Notes: generated by a model not told the origin, from the sequence alone. A stretch of DNA of 64,000 bases from an uncultured Clostridia bacterium (GCA_946183365.1 CAMHAH010000004.1:1-64000), one strand, 5' to 3'. Counted from the first letter of the stretch, positions 8,646 to 17,405 are shown. Numbers and translations: made by a program.

Positions 8646-9110
8646 ATGAAAAGAATAGTTTCGGTACTTGTTGCCGCGATCCTTATCGTTGCAATGTTAA
8701 CCGCCTGCGGCGGAGCTAAGAATGTAGATCTTAAAAACCTGATGTCAACCGTCAACAGTCAGTTCAATATCTCTGACCTGAAAACACTCGAGAGCACAGA
8801 CGATCTTAACAGATATTATCAGATAAACGCCGACGACGTAAAACAGTTCGCGGCAGAGCTCTCTACCGCAGCAAAGCAGTATGTCGAAGTCGTACTGGTT
8901 GAGGCTAAAGACCAGACAGCCGCCGACAACGTAAAGAAACAGCTTGAGGCTCATCTGAATTCTCAGATCAGCACAGCAAAGAGCTATGACGCCGCTCAGG
9001 TTGATATGATCCAGTCCTGCTCGGTACAGCAGAGCGGTAATTTTGTATACCTCGTAGTATCTGACGCAGCCGGCAAGATCAATGAAGCTGTCGCCGCCGC
9101 TCTGAAATAA
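8646..9110 (+). CDS. DUF4358-family lipoprotein, second copy
   Basis: A 154-residue lipoprotein (signal 1-20, lipobox MLTAC) with the same domain as the product of 5404-5871: DLNRYYQI, VVLVEAKD and YDAAQVDMIQSC line up with DLDRFYGI, IVLVKASS and YNPEQYAIIEKC. Function unknown, presumably a surface protein. It is a single-gene unit on the plus strand with its own promoter, an AGAGG ribosome binding site and a strong terminator. Confidence 0.85.
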   Translation: MKRIVSVLVAAILIVAMLTACGGAKNVDLKNLMSTVNSQFNISDLKTLESTDDLNRYYQINADDVKQFAAELSTAAKQYVEVVLVEAKDQTAADNVKKQLEAHLNSQISTAKSYDAAQVDMIQSCSVQQSGNFVYLVVSDAAGKINEAVAAALK

Positions 9111-9130
9111 TTCAAAAATACCAACAAATG

Positions 9131-9157
9131 AGCCCTTCCAAAGCGGAAGGGCTTTTG
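9131..9157. terminator. Bidirectional terminator
   Basis: A perfect 9-bp stem, AGCCCTTCC with GGAAGGGCT, followed by TTTTGTT on the plus strand and ATTTGTT on the minus strand. It sits between two convergent genes. Confidence 0.85.
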
Positions 9158-9162
9158 TTATA

Positions 9163-10335
9163 TCAATATGTAAGCGTATCGAGAGTATCGATAAGTTCAT
9201 TCATCCTTGTTCTGCAAGCCTCGATCAATTCAGAACCGTCGGGAGTATTCTCTTCGCCCATACGAATTACCCTGCGCATGATACGCAGATATCCGATAAG
9301 AGAAGCCTTTTTCTCTATCTCGGCGAGGAAATCCTCGTCGTCCGTATCAAAATACAGCTCTAAAGAACGCTTCCAAATGCTGAGTGTCGTCTCTGTGGAG
9401 ATATTAAAGAAATCCTCTATCTTTCTTTTATCTATCACACCGAAGCCCTTATAGGCGTTGAACATGAATGCGAGCTCATAAATCGGATGTCCTGTGCAAA
9501 GAGTATCCATATCGATAAGCAGGGTCTCGTTGTTCTGATACATGATGTTCTTTATATGATAGTCGCCGTGAAGCATCTTTCCGGTTTCGGGTATCGCATC
9601 TATCAGAGCCTTGAGCTTATTATTGCGCTCATCGGAAAAGAACCTTTCGACCTGTACGGTCCACGCCTTTGCCTCGTTGCTCTGCTTAGGCAGGTCTTCG
9701 GGAGCGTCGGTGGAGTGCATGATCTTAGCAATCTTAATGCTCTCTTGAGCGACGAACTCAAGATTAGAAACGGGATCCTCTATCATAAGCTCACAAAAGC
9801 TCTTTGCGTTGAGCAACTCAAATACAGAGCCGTAGGTATCCCCTACCTTTACGACATCATAAGGAATCGCAGTCGGTATACCCATAATAAACGCCGTACG
9901 GGCAAGCTCACGCTCATTCTTTATGCTGTCGAGAGAATCGGCGTCCTTATAGACCTTTACTATAGTATCTCTATCGGCGCGGTATACCTTTCCGTTGGCG
10001 CCCTCGCCGATGATCTCGCATCCTGTTATATCAAATATACGATAGGCTTTCTGGACCTCTACGATCTCGGTGAAACCGGTAACATCAAATATCTCATAAA
10101 CTGAAGATGAAACATTGATGATCTTCAGATCATTATAAGCCTTCTTGACCTTGAGAATGATCCTCAGACCCGCGCTGCTGATATACTCGAGCCTTTCGGC
10201 GTCAATCACAACAGATACAGGGGCATTAGCTTTCAATATATCAAAAAGCTCCGCTTCAATATCTCCGGAATTCGCAGAATCGATATGCCCTTCTAAAAAT
10301 ACAGTCAGTTGTTTTTCATTCATTTCAGTTTTCAT
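9163..10335 (-). CDS. STAS domain fused to an aminoglycoside/choline-kinase-like phosphotransferase
   Basis: A 390-residue two-domain protein. Residues about 5-100 are a STAS (anti-sigma-antagonist) domain with the phospho-acceptor region YISSAGLR. Residues about 105-385 are an APH-fold kinase resembling the TIGR02172 group: a nucleotide-binding start (IIGEGANGKVYRA), the catalytic loop HGDYHIKN and the metal-binding DMD. The upstream genes encode an RsbW-like kinase and a SpoIIE-like phosphatase, so the STAS part is expected to be phosphorylated and dephosphorylated and may control the fused kinase. The kinase substrate is unknown. GGAGG lies 6 nt before the ATG at 10335; an adjacent ATG at 10338 is also possible. 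Confidence 0.85.
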   Translation of the reverse strand: MKTEMNEKQLTVFLEGHIDSANSGDIEAELFDILKANAPVSVVIDAERLEYISSAGLRIILKVKKAYNDLKIINVSSSVYEIFDVTGFTEIVEVQKAYRIFDITGCEIIGEGANGKVYRADRDTIVKVYKDADSLDSIKNERELARTAFIMGIPTAIPYDVVKVGDTYGSVFELLNAKSFCELMIEDPVSNLEFVAQESIKIAKIMHSTDAPEDLPKQSNEAKAWTVQVERFFSDERNNKLKALIDAIPETGKMLHGDYHIKNIMYQNNETLLIDMDTLCTGHPIYELAFMFNAYKGFGVIDKRKIEDFFNISTETTLSIWKRSLELYFDTDDEDFLAEIEKKASLIGYLRIMRRVIRMGEENTPDGSELIEACRTRMNELIDTLDTLTY

Positions 10336-10355
10336 CATATACCTCCAAAAGATAG

Positions 10356-12020
10356 TTAATTATCCTTTTTCTCTTTACCGTGATATCTGACGCACAGCAT
10401 AGTCAGATCATCGAACTGGGGAGCTTTATCAACGAATTTATCTACTTCAGCCTGTACATTGGCGATGATCTCTTCGGGTGTACCGTCGGGCTTGATATTG
10501 AGAGCCTTGATCATTCTGTCTGTACCGAAGAGCTGATTATTTACGTTTGTAGCCTCAGCGACACCATCGGTGTATACAAATATGCCATCACCCGGATCAA
10601 GGGTAAACTGATAATCTTTATAACCGACGCCGTTCATACCGCCTACAACAAAACCGTGTTTATCCTTAAAAAGCTCAAAACCTTTATCTTTGCGGCAGAT
10701 AGCCGGATATTCATGACCCGCGTTCGCCGCGATTACTTTACCCGTAGATAACTCGAGTACGGCGAGCCATACCGTTACAAACATATCGAGTTTGTTGTTG
10801 TTGCAGATACGTTCGTTTACGATCTTGAGTATTTCGGCGGGAGATTTATAGAACAGAGTGCTGTCAGCGATAACTACCTTTGAAATCGCCATAAACAGCG
10901 CTGCGGGAATACCTTTACCCGAGACGTCCGCTATGAGCATACACATATGATCGTCGTCTACCATGAAGAAATCATAGAAGTCGCCGCCGACTTCTTTTGC
11001 GGGGCTCATGGTGGCGTGGATAGAAACCTCGCTTCTGTCGGGAGCTACGGCGTTCAGCATACCCTGCTGGATAGCAGAGGCAACGGCGAGCTCGGTACCG
11101 ATACGCTGTTTCTCAGCTGTTACCTTGGTAAGGTTATCGATATAATTGAGCGTGTCCATCTCCATTTTATCGATCGATTCCGCAAGTATCCAGATCTCGT
11201 TCTTTGACTTGATAACTGAGGTGATAGGATATTCGGGTTTAGACTGTTTCTCTGCGAAACGCGCTGTTTCCCTAGTGATCTTCCTCAGAGGCTTGATAAG
11301 ATATCTATCAAGGAAAAGATCGTAAATAAATGTTGACATTACGATGAGCGCGATAACAACGGCAAACATCTTTATTACATAGTTACGGCGAGATGTAGTG
11401 AGTGCGTCCATCTGGCGCTGAACACAAAGAATACCGGTCACAACTCCGCCGCTGTTCTTGATAGGTACCATAGCTGTAATATGAGAGTCGGTCTCGATGA
11501 ACCCCTTGTCTCTTACTACATATTCTTCGGTCGAGAGACCGGACATCAGCATCATATATTTATTTCTATAATCATCGTTAGTTGTTTCTCTGACATATCC
11601 GGGCTCATAAGCCTCAAAGCCTGAGTTTGTATTTACAACATTATAAACAAAAGTTATCTGATTATAATCCTCGCTTGGAATAATAACATATATAAATCGA
11701 GCGTTGACCTTATTGCACAGAGTGTTCAGTTCTTCCCTCGCCTGCTGATATTCATGAGATTTGCCTTTGCTCTCAAGATACTCTTCGAGATGACTGCCGT
11801 TGACATAGCTTGACGCGGCTTTGGCGACATAAAAAGCGTTATCGGTATATTCCTTAGTGAACTCATCAGAGAATTGAACGTAACCGAGCAGCTGAGCCAT
11901 TGCCGCAAATACACCAAGCATTATCACAATGCCGATGATAATGTTAAAAGCTATATTTGATTTGAAAGAAGCCCGGGCAGAATTCAGGACGTTCTTCCTG
12001 CTGTGTTTTTCTTTATCCAT
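10356..12020 (-). CDS. SpoIIE-family PP2C phosphatase with extracytoplasmic sensor and HAMP
   Basis: A 554-residue membrane phosphatase. It has a cytoplasmic N-terminus, TM1 (about 23-45), an extracellular sensor region (about 46-215), TM2 (about 217-240), a HAMP-like linker with a coiled coil (about 240-320) and a PP2C/SpoIIE catalytic domain (about 325-550: VGGDFYDF, ADVSGKGIPAA, NAGHEYP, DDLTML with the metal-binding Asp residues). Its expected role is to dephosphorylate the STAS domain encoded downstream in response to an external signal, against the kinase encoded 3 bp upstream. The ligand is unknown. Confidence 0.93.
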   Translation of the reverse strand: MDKEKHSRKNVLNSARASFKSNIAFNIIIGIVIMLGVFAAMAQLLGYVQFSDEFTKEYTDNAFYVAKAASSYVNGSHLEEYLESKGKSHEYQQAREELNTLCNKVNARFIYVIIPSEDYNQITFVYNVVNTNSGFEAYEPGYVRETTNDDYRNKYMMLMSGLSTEEYVVRDKGFIETDSHITAMVPIKNSGGVVTGILCVQRQMDALTTSRRNYVIKMFAVVIALIVMSTFIYDLFLDRYLIKPLRKITRETARFAEKQSKPEYPITSVIKSKNEIWILAESIDKMEMDTLNYIDNLTKVTAEKQRIGTELAVASAIQQGMLNAVAPDRSEVSIHATMSPAKEVGGDFYDFFMVDDDHMCMLIADVSGKGIPAALFMAISKVVIADSTLFYKSPAEILKIVNERICNNNKLDMFVTVWLAVLELSTGKVIAANAGHEYPAICRKDKGFELFKDKHGFVVGGMNGVGYKDYQFTLDPGDGIFVYTDGVAEATNVNNQLFGTDRMIKALNIKPDGTPEEIIANVQAEVDKFVDKAPQFDDLTMLCVRYHGKEKKDN

Positions 12021-12023
12021 ATA

Positions 12024-12440
12024 TTACCTGCCTAAATTCTTCTTGATTCGCAGGATATTCATGCCGTCTTTGTACTCATACTCAACTCCGTCCATTGTTT
12101 TCTTGACAACATAAATACCCAAGCCGCCGATACCCCTTTCCTCAGCGGACAGAGTAACATCCGGATCGGATCTTCTGAGAGGGTCGAAAGGCTTGCCCTC
12201 ATCCATAAAAGTTATAGTGACAGAGAGGGAGTCATCATCAGACTCAACGCGAATGACCGCGTCTCCTCCGTCGCTCGGATGATAAGCGTATTTTGCAATA
12301 TTGCCGAAAAGCTCATCGATAGCAACATCTATCTGCATCTGAGCCTTGATAGAGCACGAAAGCTCCTCGAGAACGGAATTCACAAAATCTGTCACAGCGT
12401 CAATTTGATCGATTGCCGCGGGTACTTTAATCTCTTTCAT
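12024..12440 (-). CDS. RsbW/SpoIIAB-type serine kinase (anti-sigma-factor-like ATPase)
   Basis: A 138-residue GHKL ATPase with the N-box (IDELFGNIAKYAY), G1 box (MDEGKPFDP) and G2 box (GIGGLGIYVV). In known partner-switching systems such proteins phosphorylate a STAS protein and bind a sigma factor or another partner. No sigma factor lies beside it. It is the first gene of the operon, 3 bp before the phosphatase gene. Confidence 0.9.
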   Translation of the reverse strand: MKEIKVPAAIDQIDAVTDFVNSVLEELSCSIKAQMQIDVAIDELFGNIAKYAYHPSDGGDAVIRVESDDDSLSVTITFMDEGKPFDPLRRSDPDVTLSAEERGIGGLGIYVVKKTMDGVEYEYKDGMNILRIKKNLGR

Positions 12441-12475
12441 ATGATCACGCCTTTTACAAATAATAATTCATAGTA

Positions 12476-12504
12476 ATTCTACTACTAAATAAGCTTTCAG
12501 TCAA
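12476..12504 (-). promoter_or_regulatory. Promoter of the partner-switching operon
   Basis: Minus-strand TTGACT (12499-12504), 17-bp spacer and TAGAAT (12476-12481), about 35 bp before the kinase start and just behind the terminator of the preceding gene. It looks like a sigma-A promoter. Confidence 0.75.
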
Positions 12505-12519
12505 TATTTAATTAAGAAA

Positions 12520-12541
12520 AGCTCTTCCTTTCGGAAGAGCT
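12520..12541 (-). terminator. Terminator after the metallophosphoesterase gene
   Basis: A perfect 9-bp stem, AGCTCTTCC-GAAA-GGAAGAGCT, followed by TTTCTTAATT on the minus strand. The 5' arm begins in the stop codon. Confidence 0.88.
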
Positions 12542-13128
12542 CAGATCTCAATAACACAGTATTCACAGGCGTTAATGACCAGAGTGCCGTTATGTATCGT
12601 TTTTTGCGGGATATTATGATTATATGTACGATGAACGTGACCGTGGACGAACAGCTTTGGTTTGTATTTTTCAAGCAGGCTGTTAAAGCACTCAAAGCCC
12701 CTATGAGGAACAGTCTCGAGATCGTTGAGATGTCTCGCGGGAGCGTGAGTAACAAGGATATCGAAGCCTTTGCTGCGTTTCAGCTTGAACCAAAGCCTGC
12801 GAATACGGTTCTGCATCTGTTTTTCGGTGTACATATACTTTCCGTCGCGGTACTTTACGGAACCGCCGAGCCCGAGTATACGAAGCCCCGCGACCTCTAC
12901 GAGCTTATCATCTATACAAATACAACCTGTAGGCACCTTCTTATGATTTTCGTCATGATTTCCGTGTATATATACGAGAGGACAGTCGGCGAGCGTGACG
13001 AGGAATTCAAGATAATCCTCGCTGAGATCGCCGCATCCGATGATGAGGTCAAAGCCGCTCAGCTTACCCGGACTATAGTAATCATAAAGAGATTTTGACT
13101 CTATGTCAGCTACAGCAAGAATCCTCAT
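12541..13128 (-). CDS. Calcineurin-like metallophosphoesterase
   Basis: A 195-residue cytoplasmic phosphoesterase with the dimetal motifs GCGDLSEDY, GNHDE, THAPARH and HGHVH, in an unusually short single-domain form. Substrate unknown. Its ATG overlaps the stop of the upstream ParB/BMP gene by 4 bp, so the two products are made together and may act on the same small molecule or nucleotide; that link is inference. Confidence 0.88.
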   Translation of the reverse strand: MRILAVADIESKSLYDYYSPGKLSGFDLIIGCGDLSEDYLEFLVTLADCPLVYIHGNHDENHKKVPTGCICIDDKLVEVAGLRILGLGGSVKYRDGKYMYTEKQMQNRIRRLWFKLKRSKGFDILVTHAPARHLNDLETVPHRGFECFNSLLEKYKPKLFVHGHVHRTYNHNIPQKTIHNGTLVINACEYCVIEI

Positions 13129-15095
13129 TGATCCGCACCCGCGTTCTGCTCGGCTTTTTTATCAGCCTCCTGCTGAGGGTCGTTCTGAGCTATATCGATA
13201 CCGACAGTATCAACGGTGGCCTTGCCCATATCTGTTAGATCGTTGTACTTTGGTATCTCGCCTATTACATTTTCGGCCAGATAATCCATATTGATTATCT
13301 GATCGAGAGTAAGCGACTTCTGACCCTCGCCTATCACCTCTCCGCTCTGAGTAACAAGAGGAGTTAGGAAAGGTATACAGATATTAGCCTTGATACTCTC
13401 TTTTAGAAAATCAATAAATCTGCGAGTTGACATAGACAGCTCATTTGAACACCATACGTCTATCACCCCGGCTGACATACCCCAATAATAATTCAAGGCT
13501 TTATTTGAACTGTTGTACTCATTCTGGAGTGACTTATCGAATATCCTGCGGAGTATCTCTTCATAATACTTGCCCCAGCACCAGACGGAATGGATAAGAC
13601 TTACGCTCTTATCTCCCTTTACAAATGACAGACCGTAGGTCTCGCGGTCATCCTCAAGGAACTTAGACGTATCCTGAGAAGAAATAAAGTGGATACCCTT
13701 ATCAGCAAGAGCTTTAGCGGCTTCGTCAGCGCCCTTGACAGCCGACCATTCAAGATATACATGAGCTCTTGGATTGGTCATCTGGGCGCCGAGAGCAAAG
13801 GCATTTATACCCGCTATCTGACCGTAGATAGGATAATCACAGACATAACCGAGCTTACCGCTGTTGGACAGGGTGCCCGCGACAGCTCCGAGGATAAACT
13901 TAGCCTCATACATACGGGCGTAATAGGTAAGGATATATCTGTGGCTGAGATTTAGAGAGCAATTGAGAATAATAACATCGGGGTGTTCAACAGCCGCTCT
14001 CAAACTTGCCTGCACCAATCTCGGAGATGTCGTGAATATGACCGTACAGCCGTCGTCGATAGCCTGAAGTATGACCTTATAAGGGTCGTCGTCAAGAGCG
14101 TTGGGATAGGTCACGGTATCTATCTTATCCTCAAATACCTGCTGGACATACAGTCTGCCCTCTTCATGCTCATGAACCCAGCCTGATTTAGTAGGAGTTC
14201 CGTCATATACAAAAGCTACCTGGAGGACGTCGGGCGCACCTGAGAGCACACGTTGAATAAGTCTCGGCTTCTTCTCCTCGGGCGGGTCAAGCTTAAGTTC
14301 TATGGGTTTTTCGTCATCCTTGAGCTGAACATCCTCCCACATTTTGCTCAGGTTCTTCTTTATATCCGCGGCGTCAGCTGAGATAAGCTCCTCATAACCG
14401 TAGATCTGCAGATAGCTGAGCATAGCGTCACCGATGGTAGACTGCAGCTTTTCGCCGCCGCTCTGGTTATAGGCTTTCTCGAATTTATGATATGCAGCGG
14501 CAAAGGTTCGTCTGTCGTCAAGGTTCCATTCTTCGTCAAGCTCCTTGCCGAGAGCTGTCAAAAGCTCTGTATATGAACCTCGCTTGCTGAACTCTATGAA
14601 ATTGACTTTGCTGTACTGATAAAAAGTTACGAACTCATAATAGAGCTCGACCTCTTCGCTGCCGTCTCGTTCGGGCATTATTCTGGTGACAACGCCCTCT
14701 ATGGTATCGGCGCCGAAGAACTTTAAGACGCTGACGCGCTTATTGCCCTCGAGCACATAAAAGCGGTTCATATACTCAAACGCCTTTATCGGATCATGGA
14801 TACCCTCGGTCAGGTGGGCTTCGCAAAGGTGCTTCCATTTGACCGCAAACTCGGTATCCTCATCAAGTATAGGCATGAAATTCGGCGCGAAGGCGTTGGA
14901 TCTGCCGCCCGTCTTGGTACCGACTATCTGATTGATAGGTATGGGTACAAGACCGAGATTAACGACCGTAGTGGGCTTATCAGCGGGAAGTATCTCATCA
15001 AGCACCGGAAGAAGCGCAGAAACGCCGTTTGCCTTGCTCGCCTGGACCTCTTTTTGTCCGAGCTTTAACGCGTCTTTATAATTATTTTCAGCCAT
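13125..15095 (-). CDS. ParB/sulfiredoxin-like domain fused to a BMP (PnrA-like) ligand-binding domain
   Basis: A 656-residue protein with no signal peptide, so probably cytoplasmic. The N-terminal third has a ParB/Srx-like patch (FYVLEGNKRVSVLKFFG, about 112-130). The part from about residue 290 to 600 resembles the basic-membrane-protein / PnrA nucleoside-binding fold (VAFVYDGTPTKSGW, KLGYVCDYPIYGQIAGINAF, and a helix with SAGVIDVW). BMP proteins are normally exported ABC-transporter lipoproteins, so a soluble intracellular version suggests a sensor for nucleosides or a related ligand. The ATG at 15095 has AGAGGCG upstream. It is followed, with overlap, by the metallophosphoesterase gene. 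Confidence 0.75.
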   Translation of the reverse strand: MAENNYKDALKLGQKEVQASKANGVSALLPVLDEILPADKPTTVVNLGLVPIPINQIVGTKTGGRSNAFAPNFMPILDEDTEFAVKWKHLCEAHLTEGIHDPIKAFEYMNRFYVLEGNKRVSVLKFFGADTIEGVVTRIMPERDGSEEVELYYEFVTFYQYSKVNFIEFSKRGSYTELLTALGKELDEEWNLDDRRTFAAAYHKFEKAYNQSGGEKLQSTIGDAMLSYLQIYGYEELISADAADIKKNLSKMWEDVQLKDDEKPIELKLDPPEEKKPRLIQRVLSGAPDVLQVAFVYDGTPTKSGWVHEHEEGRLYVQQVFEDKIDTVTYPNALDDDPYKVILQAIDDGCTVIFTTSPRLVQASLRAAVEHPDVIILNCSLNLSHRYILTYYARMYEAKFILGAVAGTLSNSGKLGYVCDYPIYGQIAGINAFALGAQMTNPRAHVYLEWSAVKGADEAAKALADKGIHFISSQDTSKFLEDDRETYGLSFVKGDKSVSLIHSVWCWGKYYEEILRRIFDKSLQNEYNSSNKALNYYWGMSAGVIDVWCSNELSMSTRRFIDFLKESIKANICIPFLTPLVTQSGEVIGEGQKSLTLDQIINMDYLAENVIGEIPKYNDLTDMGKATVDTVGIDIAQNDPQQEADKKAEQNAGADQ

Positions 15096-15174
15096 CAATA
15101 TCGCCTCTGACTTTCTTTAGCAAACAATATTCAAAGCGTCAAAATCAGTATAAAATACCGTTTTACGCAATTCA

Positions 15175-15203
15175 AGTATAATACATTTAAAAGCTAATGT
15201 CTA
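15175..15203 (-). promoter_or_regulatory. Promoter of the ParB/BMP operon
   Basis: Minus-strand TAGACA (15198-15203), 17-bp spacer and TATACT (15175-15180), with an 80-nt leader. The remaining gap up to the ptsI terminator shows no other feature. Confidence 0.65.
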
Positions 15204-15258
15204 TTGTTTATATGGGATATTTATAAACTATTATTCACTTATTTTTGTGCAAAAGTAA

Positions 15259-15278
15259 AGTGCGGTAACAACCGCACT
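15259..15278 (-). terminator. Terminator after ptsI
   Basis: A perfect 8-bp stem AGTGCGGT-TGTT-ACCGCACT followed by TTACTTTTG on the minus strand, 20 bp after the ptsI stop. It marks the end of the fru-pts cluster. Confidence 0.85.
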
Positions 15279-15297
15279 CTACAATATGGATAATATA

Positions 15298-16998
15298 TCA
15301 GATGACTGTTTTGAGATAATCCGTGATCTCTTTTTCGGTTGTCATAGCCATTACCTTAGCGGCTACCTCGTCAGCCTCAGCCTTGGTCCACTTAGCGATA
15401 TTCTTGCGAACCTTGAGAACGGATACAGCGGATACCGAGAACTCGGTAAGACCAAAGGACATCAGAAGCGGGATCATCATAGGATTAGCAGCGGCCTCGC
15501 CGCACATACCTACAGGGATACCTGCCTTTACGCCATTCTCTATAATGCTCTTGATAAGTCTGAGCACGCTGGGCTGGAACGGAGAATAAAGATAACCGAC
15601 ATCTGAATTACCTCTGTCGCAGGCCATGGTATAGCCTGTCAAATCGTTGGTACCGATCGAGAAGAAATCAGCCTCTTTAGCGAGCAGGTCGGCTATAACG
15701 CCTGAAGCTGAGGTCTCTGTCATAACGCCTACCGGGATGTTCTCATTGAATTCGATACCCGAAGCTCTGAGATCGGATTTAGCCTCTTCTACAAGAGCCT
15801 TGCCCTCTCTTAACTCCTCGACAGCGGTGATGAGCGGGAACATTATGCGTACATCGCCGAAAGCGGACGCTCTGAGGATAGCCTTGATCTGAGATTTGAA
15901 CATATCTCTGTTCTTAAGGCAATATCTGATAGCGCGGAAGCCCATAAAGGGGTTCTCTTCCTTTTCAAGTCCGAGATAAGGTATCTCTTTATCGCCGCCT
16001 ATATCAAGCGTACGGATAATGAGGGGCTTGCCCTTGAGCACGACAGCGGCAGTCTTGTAAGCGTCGAACTGCTCGTCCTCTGTAGGCAGAGAGGTGCGGT
16101 CCATAAACAGGAACTCTGTACGGAACAGACCTACGCCCTCGCCGTCGGCCTGCATAGCCTTAGCGGCGTCCTTTGGTGTGCCGATATTACAGCAAAGCTC
16201 GTATTCTTCACCTGAGGCGGAAACAGTCTTTTTGCCTCTGTACAGCTCGAGCTCACGCTTCTCTCTGAGGAACGTATCGCGCTTAGCGGTATACTCAGCG
16301 ATCTGTTCAGCCGACGGAGCTGTGATAACGTCGCCGGTATTGCCGTCAACGATGATCTGCTCGCCTGAGCTGAGCTGAGAGAGAGCGTTGGGAGCGCTGA
16401 GAACAGCGGGAATCTCCATAGCTCTGGCAAGGATTGCTGAGTGAGAGGTCTGTGAGCCTGTCTCTGTGATGATACCGACGATATTCTCTTTCTTGATACC
16501 CGCAGTCATCGAAGGAGTAAGCTCCTTAACAACAAGGACTGTGCCGGCGGGAGCATCGCTGATCTTGACTTCCTGAACGCCGAGCAGGATAGAAAGAAGG
16601 CTGTCTCTGATGTCTTTTACGTCAGCCGCGCGTTGCATTGTAAGATCGTCGCCTGTAGCCGCGAACATATCGATGAACATCTGACATATCTGCTCTACAG
16701 AAGCCTCGGCGCACTGATGAGCCTTTATAAGGTTCTCTATCTCGCCCCTCATGAAGGGATCGCTGATGATAGCGATATGTCCCTCTAAGATCTCAGCCTC
16801 TTTATCGCCTGTAGACTTTCTTACGGCGTCAGCCTGCTCGAGAGTGTTGGCGGTAAACCGATCGACCGCGCTGTGGAAGCGTTCGAGCTCAGCGTCTATG
16901 TCGGCTACTTCTTTAGGGGTATATTCAAGCTTCTGCTCAACTACCAGCATAACTCTGCCGATACCGTAGCCCTCAGAAGCTCCTAAGCCTTTTAGCAT
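15298..16998 (-). CDS. ptsI: PTS enzyme I (phosphoenolpyruvate-protein phosphotransferase)
   Basis: Transfers phosphate from phosphoenolpyruvate to HPr, the first step of sugar uptake by the PTS. The 566-residue length is typical. Visible are the swivelling domain with the phospho-His (TGSQTSHSAILAR), the PEP-binding barrel (LFRTEFLFMDR, GFRAIRY) and the C-terminal GMCGEAAANP active-site loop. It is the last gene of fruR-fruK-fruA-ptsH-ptsI; a strong hairpin separates it from ptsH. Confidence 0.97.
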   Translation of the reverse strand: MLKGLGASEGYGIGRVMLVVEQKLEYTPKEVADIDAELERFHSAVDRFTANTLEQADAVRKSTGDKEAEILEGHIAIISDPFMRGEIENLIKAHQCAEASVEQICQMFIDMFAATGDDLTMQRAADVKDIRDSLLSILLGVQEVKISDAPAGTVLVVKELTPSMTAGIKKENIVGIITETGSQTSHSAILARAMEIPAVLSAPNALSQLSSGEQIIVDGNTGDVITAPSAEQIAEYTAKRDTFLREKRELELYRGKKTVSASGEEYELCCNIGTPKDAAKAMQADGEGVGLFRTEFLFMDRTSLPTEDEQFDAYKTAAVVLKGKPLIIRTLDIGGDKEIPYLGLEKEENPFMGFRAIRYCLKNRDMFKSQIKAILRASAFGDVRIMFPLITAVEELREGKALVEEAKSDLRASGIEFNENIPVGVMTETSASGVIADLLAKEADFFSIGTNDLTGYTMACDRGNSDVGYLYSPFQPSVLRLIKSIIENGVKAGIPVGMCGEAAANPMMIPLLMSFGLTEFSVSAVSVLKVRKNIAKWTKAEADEVAAKVMAMTTEKEITDYLKTVI

Positions 16999-17022
16999 TT
17001 AATTCACCTCATATTTAAAGAT

Positions 17023-17056
17023 TGCCATCACGAGGCGCAAGCACCCCGCGATGGCA
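17023..17056 (-). promoter_or_regulatory. Intercistronic hairpin between ptsH and ptsI
   Basis: TGCCATC and GATGGCA pair across a GC-rich interior. There is no strong T tract afterwards on the minus strand, so partial termination or mRNA stabilisation is likelier than full termination. Confidence 0.5.
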
Positions 17057-17069
17057 GATTATTTATTGA

Positions 17070-17333
17070 TTATTCGCCGAAGCCGCTTTCGATCATTGCG
17101 GTAGCTTCAGCCAGAGCAGCCTCTTCATCAGCGCCGTCGCAAACTACCTCTACCTCGTTGCCGCACTTGATGCAGGCAGCGATGATATTCATCAGGCTCT
17201 TTGCGTTTACATCCTTGCCGTTTACCTTAAGGGTAACGTCGCAGGCGTACTTGGCGAGAGCGTTGGCGAAGGTCGAAGCAGGACGCATATGGAAGCCCTG
17301 AGCGTTAACGATAGTTACTTTTTTTGATACCAT
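17070..17333 (-). CDS. ptsH: PTS phosphocarrier protein HPr
   Basis: An 87-residue HPr with the enzyme-I-dependent His15 (GFHMRP) and the regulatory Ser46 (NAKSLMNI), the site used by HPr kinase in Firmicutes carbon catabolite control. Both residues are at the canonical positions. It carries phosphate from PtsI to FruA encoded just upstream. The gene has its own GGAG ribosome binding site after an intercistronic hairpin. Confidence 0.97.
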   Translation of the reverse strand: MVSKKVTIVNAQGFHMRPASTFANALAKYACDVTLKVNGKDVNAKSLMNIIAACIKCGNEVEVVCDGADEEAALAEATAMIESGFGE

Positions 17334-17356
17334 AATTGTTCTCCTTTTCTTTTTAC

Positions 17357-17390
17357 GGTATCCGCGGAGGAGGATAACTCCCCCGCGGTA
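17357..17390 (-). promoter_or_regulatory. Intercistronic hairpin between fruA and ptsH
   Basis: An 11-bp GC-rich stem (CCGCGG-type arms, 17362-17372 and 17378-17388, one mismatch) follows the fruA stop. It is followed by A-rich rather than T-rich sequence on the minus strand, so it may set mRNA stability so that HPr is expressed at a different level from FruA. Confidence 0.5.
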
Positions 17391-17405
17391 TTATTCAGTT
17401 ATAAA

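Noticed and set aside
9487..10104. 205-codon plus-strand frame opposite the STAS-kinase gene
   Set aside because: It is a shadow of the APH domain gene. The minus-strand motifs HGDYHIKN and SSAGLR are decisive.
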